Source of the DNA: a virus
Length of the DNA: 32,193 nucleotides
Virus record (IMG/VR): IMGVR_UViG_3300030060_007507
Span: 1 to 32,193 of that record
Direction: 5' to 3' (one strand)
The position numbers and the translations under genes are program-made. Numbering within the stretch: position 1 is the first letter of the stretch; every line of letters starts with the position of its first letter. Of this stretch, positions 5,946-14,019 are shown one piece after another. The notes under the pieces were generated by a model. It made no database searches, was not told the DNA's origin, and saw nothing but the letters and a program-made list of their open reading frames with translations.

Positions 5946-7138
5946 TAGTATCCAACTCCTGGTAAACCTGGATCAGTATAATCCTCAAAGTATAATGGAT
6001 TTAATTCCTTGAATGTCAAATTCATCTGGATACTCACAGGCACACCAGTGTGATATGTTGCATATGTTCCAGAATTTGTATAATTAACGTTCATACCAGT
6101 TAAAGCACAATCTTTTATACTATTTAAAAATGGATGATCCGAACCTTTATGTATATACCGAAGTTGGAATACATCAGGAGCTCTTAAAAATATTCCACCC
6201 TGTCCACCTACGTCTGCATTTTTCTTCGCTGCCATTGAACTTTTAAGTGCTTTAATAATAAGTAAAACCTCTTTAGACTCCTCTTCAGTTCTTGGTGAAA
6301 AATTAATTGAAAAAGGAAACGTTCTTAAATTTACTCCACCAAATAATAACTCAAGATTGGAATTTAATATTACACCTGCAGATCGACCAAGAACACTATT
6401 TGGTCTTACATTACCTCCTAACGCATCGATTGCTCTACCTGCGATTGCAGCAGAGATTGCCCTTTGAGCTACCTCATCAATACCACCTAAGAGATTATCA
6501 GCATCTGCAAAAACTTCTTTTGCAGCTTTAAATGATTGCAAAGGATTTCTCATCACTTCAGAAGCTGCTGCCACACCAGCAAGTTGAAATATATTCATAT
6601 TATCTTCGCCCCATGTCACAACATTTGAGTCATTTACATCTTGGGGAATGGGTAGTTGAATATAATAAATTGCTTTTTGATTTTTCTGCCTATCAACTGC
6701 ACCTTGATTCTTTAATCTAGTAGTGCCTTTAATTGGTTGTGTAAGAAATGAACCCTTACCATCTGCAATTCTGTCCCCTGCATTAACTTTTTTTTCTGTT
6801 AGTGGATTGACACCATCAACTTTTGAGTAAACAAATTCTCTTTCAGAATCTAAACCAATTGAAGGATTAACATATTGAATACATTTAATAAGTAAATTAT
6901 CTCCTGTATCATTACTGGGACCTCTTGCTAAAGGGTATCCCATTTTCATTTTTACACCTGGAATCTCACCTGCTGATCTTGTTCTTCTTGCTGTTTGTTT
7001 TTTATTGTCTAGGGTTCTACCTGAATTTAAATCTACGCTACCAAATTTGACATTATCATTTCTCTCGTTATTAGTACCCTTTACCTTGGGTTTCGACATT
7101 TCAACAGCTTCTTTTACACCTAACGGACCAAATCCCAT
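5945..7138 (-). CDS. 48: gp48 baseplate tail-tube cap protein
   Basis: In T4, gp48 sits on the baseplate hub and, with gp54, starts tail tube polymerisation. This 397-aa protein begins MGFGPLGVKEAVEMSKPK. Its C-terminal half has FGGVNLRTFPFSINFSP, DVFQLRYIHKGSDHPFL and CALTGMNVNYTNSGTYATY, segments typical of tube-like proteins, ending in SIQMNLTFKELNPLY. It is similar in length to T4 gp48 (364 aa). A middle Ala-rich helix region (AAASEVMRNP, residues about 190-250) is present. A CTAAATA box 27 nt upstream suggests its own late promoter. It is coupled to gp53 downstream. Confidence 0.88.
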   Translation of the reverse strand: MGFGPLGVKEAVEMSKPKVKGTNNERNDNVKFGSVDLNSGRTLDNKKQTARRTRSAGEIPGVKMKMGYPLARGPSNDTGDNLLIKCIQYVNPSIGLDSEREFVYSKVDGVNPLTEKKVNAGDRIADGKGSFLTQPIKGTTRLKNQGAVDRQKNQKAIYYIQLPIPQDVNDSNVVTWGEDNMNIFQLAGVAAASEVMRNPLQSFKAAKEVFADADNLLGGIDEVAQRAISAAIAGRAIDALGGNVRPNSVLGRSAGVILNSNLELLFGGVNLRTFPFSINFSPRTEEESKEVLLIIKALKSSMAAKKNADVGGQGGIFLRAPDVFQLRYIHKGSDHPFLNSIKDCALTGMNVNYTNSGTYATYHTGVPVSIQMNLTFKELNPLYFEDYTDPGLPGVGY

Positions 7139-7160
7139 TATCGACTTATGTATACTTGTA

Positions 7161-7508
7161 TCAACTATTTAGTACGATTCTTCCAAAAGGAATAGTTCTT
7201 AAGTCACGCAACTCCATTTCATCTACTTGATATAGACCTCCAACTATTTCAGCAAAGGTATATTGTCTCATTTCACCCCAATGAAAGTTAAGACCCTTGA
7301 ATCCCCATTGAAATACATCAGTCACTGCGACTAATGGATGTAAATCATATCTTATACCTGGTGTTTTTGCACGATATACAAAAACATAGTAGTTCCCCTC
7401 CTCTGGTATGTTACTACCTTCTGTTAATACTCCTAATATATCTGTTGCTAAATCATCAGGATTTTCATTCCCGACTAGATTTTTCATTATGGGATCGATA
7501 CGACTCAT
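7161..7508 (-). CDS. Conserved T4-like cyanophage morphogenesis-block protein (115 aa)
   Basis: A 115-aa protein starting MSRIDPIMKNLVGNENPDD with a compact, mostly beta middle (NYYVFVYRAKTPGIRYDLHP, GFKGLNFHWGEMRQYTF) and a short end LRTIPFGRIVLNS. It lies between gp4 and gp48 on the same strand and overlaps the gp4 end by 4 nt. I recall proteins of this kind in the same place in cyanomyoviruses but cannot name a function. A virion assembly role is inferred only from position. Its 3' end contains the candidate gp48 late promoter. Confidence 0.75.
   Translation of the reverse strand: MSRIDPIMKNLVGNENPDDLATDILGVLTEGSNIPEEGNYYVFVYRAKTPGIRYDLHPLVAVTDVFQWGFKGLNFHWGEMRQYTFAEIVGGLYQVDEMELRDLRTIPFGRIVLNS
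7166..7172 (-). promoter_or_regulatory. Late-type promoter box for gp48-gp53
   Basis: CTAAATA on the minus strand (7172 to 7166) lies inside the last codons of the 115-aa gene and 27 nt before the gp48 ATG at 7138. Box and spacing match those found before gp4, gp54 and gp26. It is the cyanophage counterpart of the T4 late motif TATAAATA. Confidence 0.6.
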
Positions 7509-7939
7509 ATTCCTAACTCTTTTTCTGTGACTACCTTAAACTCCCACTGACGATCAGCACAGAACTCCCGTGCCATCTTCCATTTTGCTTGATTCTTTGC
7601 ATATTCATACGCTTCACGAATATATCCTTTCGTCTGTCTTTTTGGTTTGATTGGTGGTTTTGTTTGTTTTGCTGGTTTAACTTCAATTACATATCTTTTT
7701 ATTTTACCACCTCTCTCCTTGACTTTCATATAAAAATCTGGAAAGTAACGATGCACACGATTATCGACTGGTGAGCGATATGGTATTGCGATTTCTTCAC
7801 TTGCCCACTCTAAAATATTATCATTTTTATCACAATAGACCATGAATTTTCTCTCCCACAAAGATCTATAGATGATATTTGTTGGATCACCTTTATACTT
7901 TCTTGGAAAGGAGGGATAGTATTTTCCCTTATAAGACAT
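7505..7939 (-). CDS. 4: gp4 head completion protein, endonuclease-like fold
   Basis: T4 gp4 (also called gp50/65) is needed to complete filled heads so that tails can join. This 144-aa protein starts MSYKGKYYPSFPRKYKGD and has SLWERKFMVYCDKNDNILEW. RYFPDFYMK is followed by YVIEVKPAKQ, an FPD...ExK arrangement that matches the PD-(D/E)XK/TnsA-like fold seen in this family. The C-terminus is KWKMAREFCADRQWEFKVVTE. The length equals that of T4 gp4 (about 150 aa). It is the first gene of the minus block, with a CTAAATA box 24 nt upstream facing the gp54 promoter. Confidence 0.9.
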   Translation of the reverse strand: MSYKGKYYPSFPRKYKGDPTNIIYRSLWERKFMVYCDKNDNILEWASEEIAIPYRSPVDNRVHRYFPDFYMKVKERGGKIKRYVIEVKPAKQTKPPIKPKRQTKGYIREAYEYAKNQAKWKMAREFCADRQWEFKVVTEKELGI

Positions 7940-7946
7940 CTAAATA
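7940..7946 (+). promoter_or_regulatory. Late-type promoter box for the gp54 operon
   Basis: CTAAATA on the plus strand starts one base after the gp4 start codon and ends 25 nt before the GTG start of gp54. It is the plus-strand half of a facing pair with 7964-7970. The odd palindrome ACATATGATATGT lies at 7946-7958 between them. Confidence 0.65.
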
Positions 7947-7963
7947 CATATGATATGTAATTT

Positions 7964-7970
7964 TATTTAG
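7964..7970 (-). promoter_or_regulatory. Late-type promoter box for the gp4 operon
   Basis: TATTTAG on the plus strand reads CTAAATA on the minus strand. It ends 24 nt upstream of the gp4 ATG at 7939. It faces the plus-strand box at 7940-7946, so the two initiation regions overlap head-on. Confidence 0.65.
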
Positions 7971-7971
7971 A

Positions 7972-8829
7972 GTGCCAGCACCAAGACCAAGACAAATATC
8001 AGATATATTGCCAAGATTGCAGAACGTAGCTCAAACATCACAATACCTTGTTAAATTTCAATTGCCTGTTAGCAGTCTCCGAAGTTTTTTAAGAAGGAAG
8101 GGAGTTAATGATCGTTTTATAGCAGACGATATTGGATTGTTATGTAGCGAAGCATCTTTGCCTGGCAGTGCTTTAGCATCGGTTGATACTCGTGGTGATT
8201 ATCAGGGTGTGATAGAGAGATTTGCTCATACAAGAAATTTTACACAGATAAATCTACAATTTTATGTTGATAATAGTTATAAATCAATGAAATTTATTGA
8301 GCACTGGATGGAATATATTACTGGTGCTATTGAAGATCCTTCAAGAGATACTTATCATTTTAAGTTGCATTATCCAAGTGAATATAAATCAAATGAAACT
8401 CGTATTGTTAAATTTGAGAGAGATCATAATCGATTTTTAGAGTATAGATTTGTAGGATTATTTCCTTTATCATTATCATCAACGAAAGTATCATATCAAG
8501 GATCTCAAGTATTAAAAGCATCAGCGAGTTTTAGTTTTGACAGATATATTTGTGGTGAGTCCAACTCATTATCAAGAGCATTAAGAACCGCATTTAATGA
8601 GATATTTGGTAGAGGTAATCCTGCCAGAGATGGATTTTCAGTAAGTGATAATGAATTAGCAGCAGTTTTTAGAGCACGTAATCAAGTTTCTGAAAGTAAA
8701 AAAGATAATTTAACTGATTTATATAATGGTGGTGCTTCGTATCCAGTACAAACTTTAAGTGGAAATGGTTTGGGAATCGGTATGATAAATCCAGGTGGAG
8801 GTGGTTCAGAGACAAATCCATTTAGATAA
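7972..8829 (+). CDS. 54: gp54 baseplate tail-tube initiator
   Basis: gp54 caps the baseplate hub and starts tail tube assembly. The 285-aa product begins at GTG 7972 (MPAPRPRQISDILPRLQN). No in-frame ATG lies closer, because the ATG at 7955 meets a stop at once. Characteristic tube-fold segments are QYLVKFQLPVSSLR, LCSEASLPGSALAS and the internal beta strands INLQFYVDNSYKSMKF. T4 gp54 is 320 aa. The Gly-rich end (GNGLGIGMINPGGGGSET) is flexible. It opens the long hub operon from a late-type box 25 nt upstream. Confidence 0.87.
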   Translation: MPAPRPRQISDILPRLQNVAQTSQYLVKFQLPVSSLRSFLRRKGVNDRFIADDIGLLCSEASLPGSALASVDTRGDYQGVIERFAHTRNFTQINLQFYVDNSYKSMKFIEHWMEYITGAIEDPSRDTYHFKLHYPSEYKSNETRIVKFERDHNRFLEYRFVGLFPLSLSSTKVSYQGSQVLKASASFSFDRYICGESNSLSRALRTAFNEIFGRGNPARDGFSVSDNELAAVFRARNQVSESKKDNLTDLYNGGASYPVQTLSGNGLGIGMINPGGGGSETNPFR

Positions 8830-8833
8830 CCCC

Positions 8834-8841
8834 TATAAATA
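8834..8841 (+). promoter_or_regulatory. T4-style late promoter box TATAAATA before gp26
   Basis: A perfect TATAAATA, identical to the T4 late consensus, lies in the 37-nt gap after gp54. It ends 25 nt before the gp26 ATG at 8867. The same spacing is seen for the CTAAATA boxes at gp4, gp48 and gp54. Confidence 0.75.
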
Positions 8842-8866
8842 GTGACACTGAAGTGTTTAGCATATT

Positions 8867-9583
8867 ATGCCTTTACCAAAAATTTCGACTCCTACTTATG
8901 AGTTGGTTCTACCATCATCTGGTAGAAAAATAAAGTATAGACCATTTCTTGTTAAGGAAGAAAAGATTTTAATAATAGCATTAGAATCTCAAGATCAAAA
9001 ACAAATTGCAACAGCAATTAAACAGATTTTATCAGCATGTATCTTGACAAAGGGTACAAAAGTAGAAAAACTTTCTACATTTGATATTGAATATCTATTT
9101 TTAAATGTAAGAGGTAAATCTGTAGGTGAACAAATAGAAGTGATGGTGACTTGCCCTGATGATGGCAAAACACAAGTTCCATTGACAATTAACATTGATG
9201 CAATCAAAGTCAAAAAATCAAAGGATCACAAGACTGATATTAAACTTGATGAAAAATATACAATGAAAATGAGGTATCCTTCTTTAGATGAATTTATTAA
9301 AAGTAATTTTAGTGTTGACCAAATGAAGGTAGATGATACTTTTGATTTAATAGCATCTTGTATAGATCAAGTTTACTCTGAAGAAGAGTCATGGACACAA
9401 GAAGATTGTACACAAAAAGAATTATCTGAATTTTTAGAGCAACTTAATTCTGGACAATTTAAGGAAGTGGAGGAGTTCTTTAACACAATGCCCAAGTTAA
9501 CGCATACTGTTAAAGTAAAAAATCCGAATACTGGTGTAGAGAGTGATGTTCTATTGGAGGGATTGCAGAATTTTTTCGGGTAA
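8867..9583 (+). CDS. 26: gp26-like baseplate hub protein (T4_baseplate family)
   Basis: A 238-aa protein starting MPLPKISTPTYELVLPSSGR, followed by KYRPFLVKEEKILIIALES and LSTFDIEYLFLNVRGKSVGE. These segments are the familiar signature of the T4 baseplate/hub assembly family, annotated gp26 in cyanophages (T4 gp26 is 208 aa). CPDDGKTQVPLTINI is also typical. In T4, gp26 acts with gp28 and gp51 in hub assembly. The gene has a consensus late box upstream and is followed 2 nt later by a small ORF and the tape-measure-like genes. That layout resembles the tail chaperone position in other phages. Confidence 0.87.
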   Translation: MPLPKISTPTYELVLPSSGRKIKYRPFLVKEEKILIIALESQDQKQIATAIKQILSACILTKGTKVEKLSTFDIEYLFLNVRGKSVGEQIEVMVTCPDDGKTQVPLTINIDAIKVKKSKDHKTDIKLDEKYTMKMRYPSLDEFIKSNFSVDQMKVDDTFDLIASCIDQVYSEEESWTQEDCTQKELSEFLEQLNSGQFKEVEEFFNTMPKLTHTVKVKNPNTGVESDVLLEGLQNFFG

Positions 9584-9585
9584 GT

Positions 9586-9765
9586 ATGGCACATGAAGAT
9601 CTAGTGTCATACTATAAATTGAATTTTGCCTTGATGCAGCACCATAAATATAGTTTGACGGAGCTTGAGAACATGATACCTTGGGAGAGAGAAATTTATG
9701 TATCTCTACTCCAACAATATATTGAAGAGGAAAACTTAAAGGCACAACAAGAAAGAAATGGATGA
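9586..9765 (+). CDS. Small protein between gp26 and the tape-measure gene (59 aa)
   Basis: A 59-aa ORF from ATG 9586 to TGA 9763-9765 starting MAHEDLVSYYKLNFALMQHH. It contains SLTELENMIPWEREIYVSLL, which resembles the PWERE-type helical segment of small tail assembly chaperones. The C-terminus is charged and helical (EEENLKAQQERNG). It begins 2 nt after gp26 and overlaps the next gene by 8 nt, so it is clearly in the coupled operon. By position, just before a tape-measure-like protein, it could be an assembly chaperone or a hub assembly factor of the gp51/gp28 kind. The function is inferred and not recognised with certainty. Confidence 0.75.
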   Translation: MAHEDLVSYYKLNFALMQHHKYSLTELENMIPWEREIYVSLLQQYIEEENLKAQQERNG

Positions 9766-11410
9766 GGAACAGACTCTAGAATCGCCATTAGCGGGAAGTC
9801 TTCGAGGTATTAGAAGAAGTGTGTCTTCTAGTGTCTTTAATCCAGTGTCTCGTCCACAAACTCCAGAAACAGATGCAACATCAAATAATTTATTACAACA
9901 AAATCAATTAGCTCTCAGTAATATATCAAATCAATTAGAGGGAATAACAAAAACTGTCACATCACTTAATTTTTCTCTTCAAGGAATAAAAGAAAATTTA
10001 GCTGTAAGTGATACATTAGAAAAGCAAAGAGAGAATGAAAAGCAAAGAAGAGAAGATATATTAGCAGAACAAGGATTAAGAGAGGGTAAAGAGAGTGCCC
10101 TAGAGAAGAAAATACAATCATCTTTACAAAAACCTTTACAGGGAATCGCTGGAAAAACACAAAAAGCTTTATTTTCTTTACAAAGATTCTTTTTAATACT
10201 AGCAGGTGGATGGTTAACAAATGTAGGAATTGATTTACTACAAGCAATCGCAGAGGGAAATCAAGAAAAAATAAAGAAATTAAAACTTGTATTTACAGCA
10301 GGACTTGTAGGACTTGGTGCGACTGTCACAGCTATTAGTATAGGTATTGGAAATACTCTTAGAATCATTACAAGATTTGCTGCTAGTGCTGGAAGAATTG
10401 CGTTCGGTGGTTTCTTAAAAGGAGTTTTTACTGGTGTCAGAGCATTATTCTCAAAAACACTTGTACTTGTAGCAAAATTAGCACCAATATTATTGAGATT
10501 AGCAAAGATTCCATTTGGATTGATTGGTAAATTATTAGCAGGTCTTGGTATCTTTGCTGGAGCAGAGGTTAGTAGAGTAACAACTAAAAAAGGTGCAGAA
10601 GGGTTGTTAAATATGAAAAGAGTGAATATAGATGGTAAAGAAAAAATTATTACTGGTGCAGCTGATGACATAGCAATAGAGGGAACAAAAAAAGGAAAAG
10701 GATTCTTTAAAAATTTAAAAAATCCTTTCAAGGGTTTATTTAATTTTGGAGCAAAAGAAACAGTAAAACAAAGCACTAAGAATATTGCAAACAAGGGGTT
10801 AAAGGGTTTATTACAAAAATTAGCAGCACCTTTCAAAGGAAAGGGTGGATTCATTGGTGCCTTTTTAATTGATTTTTTAATATTTGGAGAGGATTTTGAT
10901 AAAGCTCTTGCAGGTGCAGCTGGGTTTATAGCAGGTGCAAAACTTGGTGCTGCTCTGGGTGCTTTTTTGGGTGGATTTATTGGTGGTATAGGTGCTGTAC
11001 CTGGTGCTGCGATTGGTGGTATAATTGGTGGATTGTTAGGTCCGAGCATTATGAAAAATTTATATGAAGGTGTTAAAGGCATGTTCGGATTTGGTAAGAA
11101 TAAAAAAAATAAATTATCAGATCCAGATTTAAGAGAATTGACAGGAGATGATCTTGTTGGAGAAAGAGAGGCAGTTGAATTAGGATTAATTGAACCAGTG
11201 CAAGTTGATAATTCATCAAGAGCAGACTTAATATCTCAAGATCCAGATGACACTCCAAATATCCTCAGTTTTAATCAAGCACAAAAAATGGGTGGTTTAA
11301 CTGGTAACATGCCAGTAGAGGGTGAGTCAAGTCAAATCCCATTTATACCATTTGATGAGGAAAATACTGCAGCACTTTTTGCAACATCAACATTTGGAGC
11401 ACCAGGTTAA
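9758..11410 (+). CDS. Tape-measure/hub-like protein, gp29-type (550 aa)
   Basis: The 550-aa protein has three parts. Residues 1-130 are helical and coiled-coil-like with many Gln, Glu and Lys. Residues about 145-290 contain several hydrophobic helices, including FFLILAGGWLTNVGIDLL. Residues about 365-440 form a Gly/Ala-rich membrane-like stretch (KLGAALGAFLGGFIGGIGAV). The C-terminus is acidic. This build is typical of tape-measure proteins, which set tail length and exit through the tube. T4 gp29 is 590 aa, close to this length, and the position before gp27 and gp5 fits. It shares a helix pattern with the next gene, so the two look paralogous. Confidence 0.65.
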   Translation: MDEEQTLESPLAGSLRGIRRSVSSSVFNPVSRPQTPETDATSNNLLQQNQLALSNISNQLEGITKTVTSLNFSLQGIKENLAVSDTLEKQRENEKQRREDILAEQGLREGKESALEKKIQSSLQKPLQGIAGKTQKALFSLQRFFLILAGGWLTNVGIDLLQAIAEGNQEKIKKLKLVFTAGLVGLGATVTAISIGIGNTLRIITRFAASAGRIAFGGFLKGVFTGVRALFSKTLVLVAKLAPILLRLAKIPFGLIGKLLAGLGIFAGAEVSRVTTKKGAEGLLNMKRVNIDGKEKIITGAADDIAIEGTKKGKGFFKNLKNPFKGLFNFGAKETVKQSTKNIANKGLKGLLQKLAAPFKGKGGFIGAFLIDFLIFGEDFDKALAGAAGFIAGAKLGAALGAFLGGFIGGIGAVPGAAIGGIIGGLLGPSIMKNLYEGVKGMFGFGKNKKNKLSDPDLRELTGDDLVGEREAVELGLIEPVQVDNSSRADLISQDPDDTPNILSFNQAQKMGGLTGNMPVEGESSQIPFIPFDEENTAALFATSTFGAPG

Positions 11411-12697
11411 ATGTCAGTTGAACAAAAAAGAGACATATTAGGTAAAACATCTCTAAACATAGATGGGATACGTAATTCAATTGGTAGATTCGGTGAAACT
11501 CTAAAAGGTCTCCGAAAAACTTCTGATGATTTAGTTAAATCAACCAAAGAAAGAAATTTATTCAAAAAGAAAATAATAGGAAAAGATAATACATTTTTTA
11601 GAAAAAGAAGAGAGAATGTGAGAAGAAAACAACGTGAAGATGAATTAGAGGCACAAAATATAAAGGGCACCACAAAGAGACAAGGTAATTTATTTCAAAA
11701 AAGCACAAGAGGTTTCTTAGGGAGAATTTTAGATTTTCTTGGTATTTTATTAATTGGATGGGCAGTTAATAATTTACCTAAAATTATTGAAGCAATATCG
11801 GGTCTTATAAAAAAAATAAAAAAAGTAGTGGCAGTGTTAACTGGATTTTTTAATTTTGCAAAAGACTTTGTAATAGGAATAAAAGAAAGTATTGAAAAAA
11901 CATTAAATGTATTTAAAAGATTTGATTTTAAGAAAAATCAAAAAGAGGTCAATGATTCCTTTGATAAATTAGGAAATAATTTTTTGGCATTGAATCAGGA
12001 TTTTATTTCTTCGATGAGGGATATAAACATAGACCCTGACTTTAAACAAGTTCCTGAAATGAATCAAATGATGGATCAAGCCTTAAGAGATATGGCAGAT
12101 TCTGAAGCATCCACTATGGACGATAATGATGATAAAACTCTTAAGAGTGAGGATGTAGGAGGAAAAAGTGAAGAAGTGCAAGTTGAAGGAAGAGCGTCTG
12201 GTGGAAGAATGCCTGAAAGTCCTTTTTTAGTGGGTGAAAATCGTGACGGAACCATTAATGATACAACTGAATTGATTGTACCAGACCAATCTGGTGAGGT
12301 TGTAAATAGTGAGAACACACAGGATTTATTAAATACATTATTAGGAGATGACGGAGTAGAACCGACAAAATCACAAAAAGGGTCAGGATTAATAGCAGCA
12401 TCGGGAGGTATAGATTTACCAGAATTAGAAACACCTGATAATGGACAAAATAATTTATTAAGTGTAAATAGAGGTAACACTGTTGAAAATATTCAACCAG
12501 TACAAAAAACATTTACAACTCCGTTGTCAACAGGTAAAAAAAGAAAGAGAAGCACAATCGTGATTTTAGAAAAACCATCAATGCAACAACCTGTTTTACA
12601 ATCTACAACAAATGGCATATCACTCCGTCGTGGTGGTGAGTCCACAAAATCAATGTTATATAAATTACAAAGCGTAAGTTCACTTAAGTACACATAA
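11411..12697 (+). CDS. Second tape-measure-like virion protein (428 aa)
   Basis: Residues 1-100 are very basic and helical. A hydrophobic helix with LLIGWAVNNLPKIIEAISGL follows at about residues 112-133, and it aligns with the ILAGGWLTNVG region of the preceding protein. Around residues 260-297 is GRASGGRMPESPFLVGE, then TTELIVPDQSGEVV. This is the GG...P..LVGE..PE.IVP motif commonly found in tape-measure proteins. The C-terminus is Ser/Gln-rich. The gene starts immediately after the previous stop and ends overlapping gp27 by one base. I infer a tail-lumen or hub-associated structural role; its exact T4 counterpart is unclear. Confidence 0.65.
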   Translation: MSVEQKRDILGKTSLNIDGIRNSIGRFGETLKGLRKTSDDLVKSTKERNLFKKKIIGKDNTFFRKRRENVRRKQREDELEAQNIKGTTKRQGNLFQKSTRGFLGRILDFLGILLIGWAVNNLPKIIEAISGLIKKIKKVVAVLTGFFNFAKDFVIGIKESIEKTLNVFKRFDFKKNQKEVNDSFDKLGNNFLALNQDFISSMRDINIDPDFKQVPEMNQMMDQALRDMADSEASTMDDNDDKTLKSEDVGGKSEEVQVEGRASGGRMPESPFLVGENRDGTINDTTELIVPDQSGEVVNSENTQDLLNTLLGDDGVEPTKSQKGSGLIAASGGIDLPELETPDNGQNNLLSVNRGNTVENIQPVQKTFTTPLSTGKKRKRSTIVILEKPSMQQPVLQSTTNGISLRRGGESTKSMLYKLQSVSSLKYT

Positions 12698-14019
12698 TGT
12701 CAGCAATATCTCCAAGTATATACGAACAATTTGAGATATCATCTTTAGATGGTACACGAAAAGTGGACATAGCAGCTGGTGTGGTTGCTTTTAGTTTTTT
12801 TGAGAATTTATTCTCACCCCATATAACAGCAAAAGTAATAGTTGCTAATACAGCAGTTCCTTCTTTAGGTGATACAGTTTATCATGGTCTACCACTAAAG
12901 GGAGGTGAGAGAGTGAATATAAAAATAGCATCAAATTCAGAAAATAATGCTATATTAGATTTAACAGGAGAAAATGCATTATATGTATCATCAATAAGAA
13001 ACGTTTTTTCAGAGGCAGAGAGTGAAACATTTGGTCTTAATTTAGTATCAAGAGAGGCTATATCTAATGAAACTTCAAGAGTCGGTAAGAAATTCTCACA
13101 AAAAATATCAACGAGTGTTAAAAAAATTATAGAAGAATTTTTATTAACAGAAAAAAATATAAACATTGATGATACAGAAAATGATTATGCATTTATAGGT
13201 AATTTAAGAAAACCATTTACAATACTAACTTGGTTAGCATCAAAATCAGTGCCAGCATCAAGTAAAGAGGGAGAAGTCGTGGGTGGTAAAAGTTCAACTG
13301 CTGGATATTTTTTCTATGAGACAAGAGATGGATTTAACTTTAGATCTATCGATGCATTATGCACTCAAGAACCTGTAGGTCAAAAGTACATCTACCAACC
13401 AGGAATATTAAATGTTGATGACCCAAATAAAGATTTTAGAATAATACAATATTCAACAACACGCAATAATAACTTTGTAGATAATCTTGAACGTGGTGCT
13501 TATTGTACACATCGGATGTATTATAATCCTCTATATGGAACTTTCACTACACAAGCACAAGGAACTTTTACAACAAAACAATTTGAAGGTAAATTAAATA
13601 ATTTAGGGAGAGATTTTAAGGTTGAAACACCACAATATGATAAAAGTGGGAAGACAGTTGGTGAACTACCTAGTCGTGTTGTTACTGGTGTATTAGATTT
13701 TGGCACACTTGAAAAGAAAAATAAAAATTCATTCAAACAAAATGCTGATCCAATGGAGTTTCACTCACAGGCAATGATGAGATATAATTTAATTTTTAAT
13801 ATTCAACTAGTTGCTACAATACCTCTAAACACAAATTTGGTTGCTGGTGCTCTTATAGATTGTGTATTTCCTAAGATAACAACTGAAGAGCAAAAAGAGG
13901 TGGATCAGGAGCAAAGTGGTCTATATATGATAAAAGAATTAACCCATCATTATGAGTCAGATGGTTCCTTCACAAAATTAAAGTTAATTAAAGATACTCT
14001 TGGTAAGAAAGATAAATGA
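12697..14019 (+). CDS. 27: gp27-like baseplate hub protein
   Basis: gp27 is the trimeric hub that joins the tail tube to the gp5 spike. This 440-aa protein opens with SIYEQFEISSLDGTRKVDI and FFENLFSPHITAKVIV, a beta-rich start typical of gp27/VgrG-type hubs. It then has KIIEEFLLTEKNINID with a following NLRKPFTILTWLASKSVP segment and GYFFYETRDGFNFRSIDAL. The end, GLYMIKELTHHYESDG followed by TKLKLIKDTLG, is the final hub barrel strand pattern. T4 gp27 is 391 aa. Its gene is placed directly before gp5, as expected for the hub-spike pair, with a 4-nt overlap (ATGA). Confidence 0.82.
   Translation: MSAISPSIYEQFEISSLDGTRKVDIAAGVVAFSFFENLFSPHITAKVIVANTAVPSLGDTVYHGLPLKGGERVNIKIASNSENNAILDLTGENALYVSSIRNVFSEAESETFGLNLVSREAISNETSRVGKKFSQKISTSVKKIIEEFLLTEKNINIDDTENDYAFIGNLRKPFTILTWLASKSVPASSKEGEVVGGKSSTAGYFFYETRDGFNFRSIDALCTQEPVGQKYIYQPGILNVDDPNKDFRIIQYSTTRNNNFVDNLERGAYCTHRMYYNPLYGTFTTQAQGTFTTKQFEGKLNNLGRDFKVETPQYDKSGKTVGELPSRVVTGVLDFGTLEKKNKNSFKQNADPMEFHSQAMMRYNLIFNIQLVATIPLNTNLVAGALIDCVFPKITTEEQKEVDQEQSGLYMIKELTHHYESDGSFTKLKLIKDTLGKKDK

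Noticed and set aside
9643-9650. CATAAATA as a late promoter for the tape-measure gene
   Set aside because: It lies inside the 59-aa ORF and 107 nt before the next start, far from the 24-27 nt spacing of the other boxes.
10261-11082. 273-codon open frame on the minus strand inside the tape-measure-like gene
   Set aside because: It lies wholly inside a well supported plus-strand gene, has Pro/Asn-rich low-complexity content, and comes from stop-free antisense of Gly/Ala/Lys-rich coding sequence.
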